A stretch of DNA of 64,000 bases, taken from contig NZ_JOHY01000011.1 in NCBI RefSeq assembly GCF_000721495.1, positions 174,224 to 238,223 of the forward strand, given 5' to 3'. Shown here piece by piece: positions 17,400 to 25,363 of the stretch (the stretch's first letter is position 1; every line of letters starts with the position of its first letter). Both the position numbers and the translations under genes were made by a program. Under the pieces are notes generated by a model. The model worked only from the letters and a program-made list of their open reading frames with translations. It was not told the origin of the DNA and did not search any database. Origin of the DNA: Streptomyces sp. NRRL F-5123 (lineage in GTDB: Bacteria > Actinomycetota > Actinomycetes > Streptomycetales > Streptomycetaceae).

Positions 17400-17640
17400 T
17401 GACCGCCCCGCGGCCCCTTCGTTGGAGGTGGTGTCCGTGCCAGCCAGGGGCGGTCACCAACACCACGCGTGGAAGTGGACACCGCCCAGACGCAGCTGGG
17501 CGGGGTGTGGCCGGTGCGATGAGGCGGCGCAGGGATGCGCCGCCGTGGGACCTCGCACCGGCGGCAAGTGACCGGACGGCAGGGGACAGCAGCCCGGTCA
17601 CGACTCCAAAGAGGCGGTCGGCTCCGGGGACGCCCGGGAC
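17400..17640. other. Highly structured intergenic sequence, possible RNA or terminator cluster
   Basis: The gap between the convergent chorismate mutase and GMC oxidoreductase genes (17329-17783) holds consecutive strong dyads: TGACCGCCCC/GGGGCGGTCA (17400-17456), CACCGCCCAG/CTGGGCGGGGTG (about 17480-17508), a two-level hairpin CCGGTGCGA/TCGCACCGG (17511-17561) enclosing GGCGGCGCA/TGCGCCGCC (17523-17544), GTGACCGG/CCGGTCAC (17568-17601), and GCGGTCGG/CCGGCCGC (about 17613-17648). There is no convincing ORF. This is far more structure than a terminator needs, so a small RNA is possible. It matches no RNA class I can identify from the sequence. Confidence 0.5.
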
Positions 17641-17732
17641 CGGCCGCTCTGCGACACATCACGGCATCGGCTGCGGCATCGGTTTGCGGTGTCCACTGCC
17701 GTTCACCGCCGTTCACCGCCGCAAATGCACCG

Positions 17733-17783
17733 AGAGCACCGTAACGCACACATTACCGTGCGTACAGGCGTGTTCGGTGCTCT
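17733..17783 (-). terminator. Nested hairpin after the GMC oxidoreductase gene
   Basis: AGAGCACCG (17733-17741) pairs with CGGTGCTCT (17775-17783), and inside it ACGCAC (17744-17749) pairs with GTGCGT (17758-17763). It directly abuts the stop codon at 17784. Confidence 0.75.
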
Positions 17784-19679
17784 TCACCGGGAAGAGGAGC
17801 CCTCCGCGTCCTCCGCGGCGGCTCCGGGAGCCCCCTCGTCCCCCGGGGCCGTGTCTCCCGTGTCCTTACCGCGCGCCGGCGGCACCACCGGGACGGGCAG
17901 CAGCGGCAGCCGCAGCGCGCCGAAGGCGTCGTCCGGCACCGCGGGGGCGGCCGGCGGCACGGCCGGGATCTCGCGGTAGGGCTCGCCCTGCGCCGGACGC
18001 GGGTCCTGCTCGCCCTTGTTGGGCCACAGCGACATCGCGCGCTCGGCCTGCGCGGTGATGGTCAGCGACGGGTTGACGCCGAGGTTCGCCGACACCGCGG
18101 CGCCGTCCACGACATGGATGCCCGGGTGCCCGTAGAGCCGGTGGTAGGGGTCGATGACGCCGTGCTCGGCGTCCTCGCCGATCGGGCAGCCGCCGAGGAA
18201 GTGCGCGGTCATCGGGCGGTTGACGGCCTCGCCGATGTTGCTGCCCGCGAAGCCGTTGATCTGCTCGGCGATGAGCTGCGCGGCCCGCGCGCCCTCGGGG
18301 ATGTGCACGGGGTTGGGCTCGCCGTGGCCCTGCCGGGCGGTCAGCAGGCCCTTGCCGGGGCCGCGCCGCTTGCGGTAGGTGGCAAGGGAGTTGTCGCTGG
18401 TCTGCATGACCAGGCCGATGATGGTGCGCTCCGACCAGCGCCGGTTGGACAGCGACAGCACCGCGAGCAGCGGGTGCCGCAGGTAGGCGCCGGCGAACTC
18501 CGCCCACCGCGGCAGCTTCCCGCGGTGGGGCGCGGCGAGGATCGAGAAGGAGCCCATCGAGTTGGAGCCGCGGCCGTAGCGGACCGGCTCGATGTGGGTG
18601 TGGTCATTGGGGTGGACGGACGAGGTGATCGCCACCCCGCGGGTGAAGTCCGGTGCCTGGCCGGGCTTCTTCTTCCGGTAGCGGCGCGGCGAGGTCTGCG
18701 CCCCCACCAGGGCCTCGGAGTTGGTGCGGGTCAGCTCACCGAGCCGCGGTGACAGGGCGGGCAGCCTGCCCGTGTCGCGCATGGTGTGCAGCAGCGTCTG
18801 CGTCCCGTACGTGCCCGCGGCGACGACGACCTGGCGCGCGCGCAGGGTCGTACGGGCACCCTTGCGGCGGCGGTCGGTCGGCACGGTCGTGACCCGGTAG
18901 CCCCCGCTCGCCTCCTCGGTGAGGCCCACGACGGTGGTCATGGGGTGGACGGTGGCGCCGGCGCGCTCGGCCAGGTGCAGGTAGTTCTCGTTGAGGGTGT
19001 TCTTCGCACCGTGACGGCAGCCGGTCATGCACTCCCCGCACTCGGTGCAGGCACGCCGGGCGGGCCCCGCGCCGCCGAAGTACGGGTCGGGCACCTCCTC
19101 GCCGGGGGCGGCCTTGGCGGTGCCGTCGGCGTCGTCGCCGTCGCCGAAGAAGACGCCGACCGGGGCGAGGTGGAAGGTGTCGCCGACGCCCATCTCCTGG
19201 GCCGCGGCCTTCAGATGCTCGTCGGAGGGCGTCATGGTGGGGTTGAGCCGCACCCCGAGCATGCGGGTGGCCTGGTCGTAGTACGGCTTCAACTCCCGCT
19301 GCCAGTCGGTGATGTGGCCCCACTGGCGGTCCTGGAAGAAGGCGGCGGGCGGCACGTAGAGGGTGTTGGCGTAGTTGAGCGAGCCGCCGCCGACGCCCGC
19401 GCCCGCGAGGACCAGGACGTTGCCGAGGACGTGGATGCGCTGGATGCCGTAGAGGCCGAGCGCGGGCGCCCACAGGTAGTTGCGAAGGTCCCAGGAGTTC
19501 CTGGGCAGTTCGCCGCGTGCGAAGCGGCGGCCGGCCTCCAGCACGCCGACCGTGTAGCCCTTCTCCGTCAGCCGCAGCGCGGCGACGGAACCGCCGAAGC
19601 CGGAGCCGATCACGACGACGTCGTAGTCGAAGCCGTCGTCCGCCACGCGGTAGCCGCGGGGCTCGCCTTCCGCTGTCAC
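17784..19679 (-). CDS. GMC-type FAD oxidoreductase (cholesterol oxidase-like)
   Basis: FAD-dependent oxidoreductase of 631 residues related to actinobacterial cholesterol-oxidase-like proteins; the substrate is unknown. It has the dinucleotide fold VVVIGSGFGGSVAAL (22-36), a second FAD segment AGAGVGGGSLNYAN (93-104), a cysteine cluster CTECGECMTGC (Cys211, 214, 217, 221) like an iron-sulfur or zinc knuckle, and the C-terminal GMC motif HVVDGAAVSANLGVNPSLTI. The tail of ~70 residues is Pro/Ala-rich. GTG 19679 follows GGAGG, 10 bases after the stop of the aldehyde dehydrogenase gene, so the two form an operon. There is no signal peptide. Confidence 0.9.
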   Translation of the reverse strand: MTAEGEPRGYRVADDGFDYDVVVIGSGFGGSVAALRLTEKGYTVGVLEAGRRFARGELPRNSWDLRNYLWAPALGLYGIQRIHVLGNVLVLAGAGVGGGSLNYANTLYVPPAAFFQDRQWGHITDWQRELKPYYDQATRMLGVRLNPTMTPSDEHLKAAAQEMGVGDTFHLAPVGVFFGDGDDADGTAKAAPGEEVPDPYFGGAGPARRACTECGECMTGCRHGAKNTLNENYLHLAERAGATVHPMTTVVGLTEEASGGYRVTTVPTDRRRKGARTTLRARQVVVAAGTYGTQTLLHTMRDTGRLPALSPRLGELTRTNSEALVGAQTSPRRYRKKKPGQAPDFTRGVAITSSVHPNDHTHIEPVRYGRGSNSMGSFSILAAPHRGKLPRWAEFAGAYLRHPLLAVLSLSNRRWSERTIIGLVMQTSDNSLATYRKRRGPGKGLLTARQGHGEPNPVHIPEGARAAQLIAEQINGFAGSNIGEAVNRPMTAHFLGGCPIGEDAEHGVIDPYHRLYGHPGIHVVDGAAVSANLGVNPSLTITAQAERAMSLWPNKGEQDPRPAQGEPYREIPAVPPAAPAVPDDAFGALRLPLLPVPVVPPARGKDTGDTAPGDEGAPGAAAEDAEGSSSR

Positions 19680-19689
19680 AAGCGCCTCC

Positions 19690-21372
19690 TCAGCGCATCC
19701 GGAGCGTCTTCATCAGCCGCAGCGAACGGCTCAGGAAAGCCGCGTACTTCTCGTCGTCCATGCCGAGGGAGGGACCGAGCGGCAGCAGCCGCTGGGTGGC
19801 GACGGTCTGCGCCTCGGTGTATTTGAGGATCCCCTCCGAGCCGTGCCGGCGGCCCAGCCCGGAGTCCTTCATTCCGCCCATCGGGGCGCGCACGCTGCCG
19901 TACGCGGCGGCGTAGGCCTCGTTGACGTTGACCGTGCCGGAGCGCAGCCGCGCGGCGATCCGGGCGCCGCGCCGCACGTCCTTCGTCCAGACGCTCGAAT
20001 TGAGGCCGTAGGACGTGGCGTTGGCGCGCTCGACCGCCTCGTCCTCGTCGCGGAAGCGGTAGACGGAGACGACCGGCCCGAAGGTCTCCTCGGTGCAGAC
20101 CGCCATCGGCGGCTCGACGCCGTCCAGGATCGTCGGCTCGTAGACGTACGGGCCGACGTCCGGCCGGGCGCGGCCGCCGGCGAGGACGCGGGCGCCCTTC
20201 TCCCGGGCCTCCTCCACGTGCCGGGTGACGACGTCGAGTTGGGCCGGGCCGACGAGCGAGCCCATGCCCGCGCCGTACGCGAGCGCGGTGCCCAGCTTGA
20301 GGGCCTTCGTGCGGGCGGCGAAGCGCTCCAGGAAGGCGTCGGCGACCGACGCGTCCACGTACAGCCGCTCGATGGAGATGCACAGCTGGCCCGCGGAGGC
20401 GAAGCACGCGCGCACCGCGCCCTCGGCGGCCTTGTCGAGGTCGGCGTCGCGCAGTACCAGCAGGGCGTTCTTGCCGCCGAGTTCGAGGCTCGCGCCGACG
20501 AGCCGGGCGGCGGCGCGCTGGGCGACCTCGCGGCCGGTGCGGGTGGAGCCGGTGAAGGACACGTAGTCGGCGTGGTCGACGACGGCCGGCCCGACGACCG
20601 GGCCCTCCCCGATCACGATCTGCCACACGCCCTCGGGCAGGCCCGCCTCGATCAGCTGCTCGCGCGCCCACAGGGCGGTCAGCGCGGTCTCGGTGTCCGG
20701 CTTGGTCACGAGCGCGTTGCCCGCGACGAGGGCGGGCAGCGCGTCGCCGACCGACAGCTCCAGCGGGTAGTTCCAGGGCGAGATCTGCCCGACGACCCCG
20801 CGCGGCTGGCGCAGCTCGACCGTGCGGGTCAGCGCCGGGATCGCGCCCTGGTGCCGCCTGGCGGCGAGGTAGGAGGGGGCCTTGAGCCCGTAGTGCCGCG
20901 CCGCCATCGCGACGACCTGCACCTCCTCGTGGGCGTGCAGCCGGGCCTTGCCGGTCTCGACCTGGATGAGGTCCAGCACCTCGGCCTGCCGGGCGAGGAC
21001 GAGGTCGTGGAAGCGCAGCAGGACGGCGGCCCGCCGCTTCGCCGGAAGGGCCGCCCACTGCGGCTGGGCCGCGCGCGCCCGGCGGAATGCCTCGGCGACG
21101 TCGTCGGGCGTGGCCTCGGGGAGGGAGGCCAGTTCCTCGCCGGTGAGCGGGGTGTGGCTCGCGGTGCGCCCGGTGCCGGGCAGGCCGCGGGTGAGCCGGG
21201 CGACGAGGTCGGGCGTGACGACGTCCGCGGGGCCGCGGGTGCCGCCGGGCAGCACCGGGTTGCCGCCGCCGGGGGCTTCGGCGGTCGCGGTCGCGGCTCC
21301 GGCGGGCTGGTCGGCGGTGGGGGCCGCGGGGGCGTCCGCGGTGCTCGGGGTCGGCTGCGGCTTTTCCGTCAT
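19690..21372 (-). CDS. gabD2: Succinate-semialdehyde dehydrogenase (NADP+)
   Basis: Aldehyde dehydrogenase superfamily enzyme, most like mycobacterial GabD2-type succinic semialdehyde dehydrogenases. The 560-residue product has an Ala/Pro/Thr-rich N-terminal extension (~45 residues), the cofactor region SPWNYPLELSVGD, FTGSTRTGREV, general base Glu in SLELGGKNALL, and catalytic Cys in ASAGQLCISIERL, followed by EETFGPVVSVYRF and NSSVWTKD. It oxidises an aldehyde to the acid. It is first in an operon with the GMC oxidoreductase; together they may process an alcohol or sterol-like substrate (inference). A perfect dyad (21402-21423) lies 30 bases upstream. Confidence 0.9.
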   Translation of the reverse strand: MTEKPQPTPSTADAPAAPTADQPAGAATATAEAPGGGNPVLPGGTRGPADVVTPDLVARLTRGLPGTGRTASHTPLTGEELASLPEATPDDVAEAFRRARAAQPQWAALPAKRRAAVLLRFHDLVLARQAEVLDLIQVETGKARLHAHEEVQVVAMAARHYGLKAPSYLAARRHQGAIPALTRTVELRQPRGVVGQISPWNYPLELSVGDALPALVAGNALVTKPDTETALTALWAREQLIEAGLPEGVWQIVIGEGPVVGPAVVDHADYVSFTGSTRTGREVAQRAAARLVGASLELGGKNALLVLRDADLDKAAEGAVRACFASAGQLCISIERLYVDASVADAFLERFAARTKALKLGTALAYGAGMGSLVGPAQLDVVTRHVEEAREKGARVLAGGRARPDVGPYVYEPTILDGVEPPMAVCTEETFGPVVSVYRFRDEDEAVERANATSYGLNSSVWTKDVRRGARIAARLRSGTVNVNEAYAAAYGSVRAPMGGMKDSGLGRRHGSEGILKYTEAQTVATQRLLPLGPSLGMDDEKYAAFLSRSLRLMKTLRMR

Positions 21373-21401
21373 GCCGGTGAGGTTACGACGCGGGGCCCGG
21401 T

Positions 21402-21423
21402 GTGGCTACCCATGAGTAGCCAC
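21402..21423. promoter_or_regulatory. Perfect dyad upstream of gabD2
   Basis: GTGGCTAC (21402-21409) and GTAGCCAC (21416-21423) are exact inverted copies around CCATGA. The dyad is 30 bases upstream of the gabD2 start and 160 bases from the divergent quinone reductase gene. It is a likely operator; the regulator is unknown, though a TetR gene lies two genes away. Confidence 0.6.
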
Positions 21424-21582
21424 TTTCTACCGGCGGTAACACCTTTGGCGGCAGCTCGGCCGCCCATCGCGTGGCCCGGACAGAACTGGACTTGCCGGTC
21501 CATTTTTCGCTTCCTACCGTCGGGGACGTCCCCTCAGCGGACCCCGGCACTCCCCCCGGGGCCCTCCGGAAAGGAACAGCCC

Positions 21583-22563
21583 ATGCGCGCGATCCGCGTC
21601 GAACGGCACGGCGGCCCCGAGGTCATGGACGTCGTCGACGTCCCCGAGCCCGTCCCCGGCCCCGGCGAGGCCCTGGTCAGGATCGCCGTGGCGGGCGTCA
21701 ACTACATGGACGTCGGCGCCCGGCAGGTCGGCGGGCCCGGCTGGGCGCCGCCCTTCCTGCTCGGCGTCGAGGGCGCGGGCGAGGTCGTCGCGCTCGGCGA
21801 GGACGCCGCCGGCGCCGACGGGCCCGAGGGCCTCGCGGTCGGCGACCGCGTCGCCTGGTACTACCACCCCGGCAGCTACGCCGAACTCGCCGCGATCCCC
21901 GTCACGTCCCTCGTCCGGGTGCCGGACGGCATCGACGACGAGACCGCCGCCGCCGTCATGATGCAGGGCCTGACCGCCAGCCACTTCACGACCGAGACCT
22001 ACGCCGTGCGCCCCGGCGACACCGCCGTCGTGCACGCGGCGGCCGGCGGCGTCGGGCGGCTGCTCACCCAGATGGTCAAGGCCCGCGGCGGCACCGTCAT
22101 CGGCGTGGTCTCCCGCGAGGACAAGGCCCCCGTCGCGCAGGAGGCCGGCGCCGACCACGTCCTGGTCCGGTCCGGCGGCGGCTTCGAGGACCAGGTCAGG
22201 GAGCTGACCGGCGGCGAGGGCGCCCACGTCGTCTACGACGGGGCCGGCACCGCGACCTTCCGCTCCTCCCAGCTCGCCCTGCGCCCGCACGGCGTGCACG
22301 CCTACTACGGGCCCTTCATGGGCGTACCGTCCTTCACCGTGACGGACCTGCCCAGCAGCATCCTGCTCAGCTACCCCGTGGTGCGGGACCATGTCCGCGC
22401 CCCCGGGACGCTGCGGCGGCGCAGCGCGGAGGTCTTCGCGATGCTCGCGGCGGGGAAGATCGGGGTGCGTGTCGGCGGGCGGTACGCGCTCGCCGAGGCC
22501 GCGGCCGCGCACGCCGCCCTGGAGTCGCGCCGCACCACCGGCAAGCTGCTGCTGATCCCTTAG
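21583..22563 (+). CDS. Quinone oxidoreductase (zinc-independent MDR family)
   Basis: NADPH-dependent medium-chain reductase of 326 residues. It has the GroES-like N-terminal domain (PGPGEALVRIAVAGVNYMD, GVEGAGEVVALG) and a Rossmann domain with AAGGVG (153-158), and lacks the cysteine zinc ligands of alcohol dehydrogenases, as expected for quinone reductases. ATG 21583 follows GGAAAGGA. The TetR gene begins 9 bases after its stop and its ribosome-binding site (AGGAGG) overlaps the TAG stop, so the two are co-transcribed. The likely role is detoxifying quinones or other electrophiles, induced through the TetR protein. Confidence 0.9.
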   Translation: MRAIRVERHGGPEVMDVVDVPEPVPGPGEALVRIAVAGVNYMDVGARQVGGPGWAPPFLLGVEGAGEVVALGEDAAGADGPEGLAVGDRVAWYYHPGSYAELAAIPVTSLVRVPDGIDDETAAAVMMQGLTASHFTTETYAVRPGDTAVVHAAAGGVGRLLTQMVKARGGTVIGVVSREDKAPVAQEAGADHVLVRSGGGFEDQVRELTGGEGAHVVYDGAGTATFRSSQLALRPHGVHAYYGPFMGVPSFTVTDLPSSILLSYPVVRDHVRAPGTLRRRSAEVFAMLAAGKIGVRVGGRYALAEAAAAHAALESRRTTGKLLLIP

Positions 22564-22572
22564 GAGGCCCAC

Positions 22573-23175
22573 GTGAAACTGACCACCAGAGGTGCGGCGA
22601 CCCGCGACCGCATCCTGGAGGGCGCCTCCGCCGAGATCCGCCGGCAGGGCGTCTTCTCGGTGACGCTGGACGACGTGCTCGCCGCCACCTCCACCAGCAA
22701 GAGCCAGCTCTTTCACTACTTCCCCGGCGGCAAGGAGGAGCTGTTCCTCGCCGTCGCGCGGTACGAGGCCGACCGCGTGCTCGCCGACCAGCAGCCGGAG
22801 CTGGGCACGCTCACCTCCTGGGAGGGGTGGCAGGCCTGGCGGGAGAAGGTCGTCGGCCACTACCGGGCGCAGGGTCAGGACTGCCCGCTGAGCATCGCCG
22901 TCTCCCAGGCGGGCCGCTCCACGCCCGCGACCCGGGCGGTCGTCGCCGAGCTGATGGAGCACTGGCAGTCCGCGCTCGCCGTCGGCGTCGCCCACATGCG
23001 GGCAGCCGGCCGCACCGCGCCCGACCTCGACCCGCAACGCGCCGCCGCCGCGCTGCTCGCCGCGATCCAGGGCGGGGTGCTGCTGCTCATGTCGACCGGC
23101 AGCCTCGCGCACCTGGAGGCCGCGCTCGACGAGGGCATCGCCGCACTGCGCCGCGGCGCCCCCGTCACGGCGTGA
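22573..23175 (+). CDS. TetR-family regulator
   Basis: The 200-residue repressor has an N-terminal helix-turn-helix (VTLDDVLAATSTSKSQLFHY, then FPGGKEELFL) and a C-terminal domain (CPLSIAVSQAGRSTPATRAV) typical of regulators paired with reductases. GTG 22573 follows AGGAGG. It lies in an operon after the quinone reductase and is probably its regulator. Its 3' end overlaps the opposing kinase gene by 11 bases. Confidence 0.9.
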   Translation: MKLTTRGAATRDRILEGASAEIRRQGVFSVTLDDVLAATSTSKSQLFHYFPGGKEELFLAVARYEADRVLADQQPELGTLTSWEGWQAWREKVVGHYRAQGQDCPLSIAVSQAGRSTPATRAVVAELMEHWQSALAVGVAHMRAAGRTAPDLDPQRAAAALLAAIQGGVLLLMSTGSLAHLEAALDEGIAALRRGAPVTA

Positions 23176-24727
23176 ACGTCAGGCGGGCGGTGTCGAAGTC
23201 GGACCTGGTCTTCTCGGTCCGGTCCAGCGGGCCGGAGAGCCAGATGTCGTACATCACCCCGCCCTGCACCCAGCACAGGTCGAAGGTGCGCCGCGGGCCG
23301 CCGCCGTCGGCGAAGCCGTCGTAGGTGAACTCCCACAGCGCGGCCTCCTCCCCGTTCTGCGTGGTGCGCGTCACCACACCGTCCCGGTAGCCCCGGTACG
23401 GGCCCTTCGCCCCGCGCGCCGCGACGTCCTGACCGTGCATCACGTCGTACGCCGTGCCCTTGCCCGGCGGCTGCACGCGCTCACCGAAGCGGAAGGCGTG
23501 GTCCGCGGACCAGTAGTAAACCCGCGGCGGGACCTCCTGGCGGACCCACCCGTCCGGGAGCGCGACGGACCAGCCGTGCTCGTCGGTGACCGTGCGGAAG
23601 CCCGCCGGAAGAGCGGAGGGGGCCGGCACGGTGGGGGACGGCGATGCCGTGGTGGTCGGGGGTGCGGTAGTAGTCGGGAGTGCCGTGGTGGTCGGGGGTG
23701 CGGTGCTGGTCGGGGGTGCGGTGGTGGCGTGACCGCGGTCCTCGCTGCCGCTCCCCCGCAGGACGACGAGCGCCGCGGTGCCGCCCGCCACCGCGGCGAT
23801 CAGCACCGTCGCCCCGAGCCCCGCCAGCAGCCGGCGACGGCGCCCGGCCCTGCGCGGCGGGCGCTCGCCGCCGTCCGCCCGTGCCTTCGGAACCGCCGGC
23901 ACGGTAGGCGGCGTCGGAGGCTCGGCTCCCGTCTCCGCGTACGCGACCAGCACCGTCTGCACGTCCGCGGCCGCCATCCGGCGCGCCGGGTCGCGCTCCA
24001 GCAGCCCTTGTACGACCGGCAGCAGCGGGCCCACCGCCTCCGGCGGGCGGATGTCCGCGAACGCCACGGCGTGCACGATCTCGCCTATCGACTCGCCCCG
24101 GAACGGCGAATGGCCGTCGACCGCCGCGCACAGCAGCGCCCCCAGCGACCACAGGTCCGACTCCGGCCCCGCCGCCTTGCCCTCCATCCGCTCGGGCGCG
24201 GTGTACTCGGGCGAGCCCACGAAGGCGCCCGTCTCGCTCACCGTGGTGCTGCCCGGCACCCGCGCGATGCCGAAGTCCGTGAGCACCACCCGGCCCGTCG
24301 TACGGTCGAGCAGCACGTTCGCCGGCTTCACGTCGCGGTGCTGGATGCCGTGCTGGTGGGCGGCGAGCAGGGCGCCCGCGACCGCCGCGCCCACCCGCGC
24401 CGCCTCGCGCGGCGGGAGCGGGCCGTCCTCGCGCAGGACCTCCGCGAGGGAGCGGCCGTCGACCAGCTCCATCACGATCCAGGGGCGGCCGTCCTCCTCC
24501 ACGACGTCATGGACGACGACGACGTTCGGATGCCGTATACGGGCGAGGCCTCGGGCCTCACGCAGGGCGCGCTCCAGCGATTGCTCGCCGTCCGCGAGGT
24601 GCAGTTCCTTGACGGCGACCTCGCGGTGGAGCAGTTCGTCTGTGGCGGCCCAGACCGTGCCCATGCCGCCGCGGCCCAGCCGCGACCCCAACCGATACCG
24701 CCCCGCGACAACCCGGTCCGTTCCCAT
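23165..24727 (-). CDS. Membrane Ser/Thr protein kinase (PknB-like), kinase cluster gene 1
   Basis: The 520-residue kinase has a cytoplasmic kinase domain (about 10-270) with glycine loop LGRGGMGTVW, Lys40, HRDVKPANVLL (Asp132), DFG (151-153) and activation loop TGAFVGSPEYTAPERM. A Thr/Pro-rich region coded by slipped DNA repeats (about 23640-23735) follows the single membrane helix ATVLIAAVAGGTAALVVL. The extracellular C-terminal domain (PAGFRTVTDEHGWSVALPDG onward) has the GW.R / VYYWS / WEFTY pattern shared with the next three proteins. ATG 24727 follows GGAGGGG; the open frame continuing to 24925 is the repeat element and is rejected. Confidence 0.93.
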   Translation of the reverse strand: MGTDRVVAGRYRLGSRLGRGGMGTVWAATDELLHREVAVKELHLADGEQSLERALREARGLARIRHPNVVVVHDVVEEDGRPWIVMELVDGRSLAEVLREDGPLPPREAARVGAAVAGALLAAHQHGIQHRDVKPANVLLDRTTGRVVLTDFGIARVPGSTTVSETGAFVGSPEYTAPERMEGKAAGPESDLWSLGALLCAAVDGHSPFRGESIGEIVHAVAFADIRPPEAVGPLLPVVQGLLERDPARRMAAADVQTVLVAYAETGAEPPTPPTVPAVPKARADGGERPPRRAGRRRRLLAGLGATVLIAAVAGGTAALVVLRGSGSEDRGHATTAPPTSTAPPTTTALPTTTAPPTTTASPSPTVPAPSALPAGFRTVTDEHGWSVALPDGWVRQEVPPRVYYWSADHAFRFGERVQPPGKGTAYDVMHGQDVAARGAKGPYRGYRDGVVTRTTQNGEEAALWEFTYDGFADGGGPRRTFDLCWVQGGVMYDIWLSGPLDRTEKTRSDFDTARLTFTP

Positions 24728-24815
24728 GCCCCCTCCGGGCGCTGCCCCGTCCCCAACCCCCCGGACCCTATCGGGTCCCGAGCCCCGAGCCGCCGCCTTT
24801 CCCCCGGCGGGGATA
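24728..24815. other. Promoter gap upstream of kinase gene 1
   Basis: GC-rich spacer between the kinase start and the composite repeat. GGAGGG is at about 24730-24735 on the minus strand. No convincing -10/-35 pair was seen. Confidence 0.4.
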
Positions 24816-25335
24816 CCCGCGCCTGGCGGCGCGGGTGTTTCCCACCCCCACCACCCGTGCAGGTGGAAGCGACAGCTTCTGTCCACCCGAGGTGGGTGAC
24901 CCGCCATCGGGGGCTGACCCGCCATACCCGACAGTCACCCAGCGGCGAGGGCTGGCGCAGGTGGAAGCGACAGCTTCTGTCCACCCGAGGGGGTGACCCG
25001 CCATCGGGGGCGAACCGCAGTCCTCTGGACATCACCCCCACCGGACGGAACGACGCCGACGAAACGCAGGAGGGGGACGATCCGGGGGTGCCCCCGCAGG
25101 AATGCGCTTCCCCGCCCCTCACCGAATACGGAAGAGGGCGAACGCGCATTCCGAGGAGGTACCCCCGGAGTGGCCCCCGACCCACCCCCGCACGGAGCGC
25201 GCGATGCCCCGCCGGGCAACACCAGGGGCGCGTGGGGGCACCCCCAGACGAAGCTCTGGGGGAGAACGGCGCGACCGGCCCCCACCGGCGGCAAGGCCAC
25301 GCAGCGAACCGCACCAGGCACCCCGGGGCGGCCCG
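24816..25335 (+). repeat. Composite intergenic repeat element, copy A
   Basis: Roughly 520 bases filling the gap between two kinase genes. Block order: CGCGCCTGGCGGCGCGGG; CACCCCCACCACCCGTGC; a unit AGGTGGAAGCGACAGCTTCT...CCGCCATCGGGGGC present twice in tandem (about 24860-24917 and 24959-25013); GGAATGCGC (25099-25107) and GCGCATTCC (25144-25152), an inverted pair; CCCCGGAGTGGCCCCCGACC; GATGCCCCGCCGGGCAACAC; and the short palindromic module (25233-25263) with GAACGGCGCGA. The same blocks in the same order occur at 60963-61392 (inverted) and 63444-63937. No plausible coding sequence. In this copy the first arm of the short module is degenerate (GGGGGCACCCCCAGACG). Confidence 0.85.
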
Positions 25336-25363
25336 CCCCAGAACATGGGCACCCGGCGGGGCG

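Noticed and set aside
17400..17640. tmRNA, RNase P RNA, 6S or cobalamin riboswitch
   Set aside because: Typical conserved cores were not found, so only a generic structured region is claimed.
23640..23735. A CRISPR-like or satellite array
   Set aside because: The repeats are short Thr/Pro codon repeats within the extracellular stalk of kinase 1.
24728..24925. Open frame extending kinase gene 1 upstream by ~66 codons
   Set aside because: It is the translation of composite repeat A (the same peptide pattern appears in copy B), and a good ribosome-binding site precedes the internal ATG at 24727.
24816..25335. An insertion sequence with transposase
   Set aside because: No open frame resembles a transposase and no target duplication could be seen.
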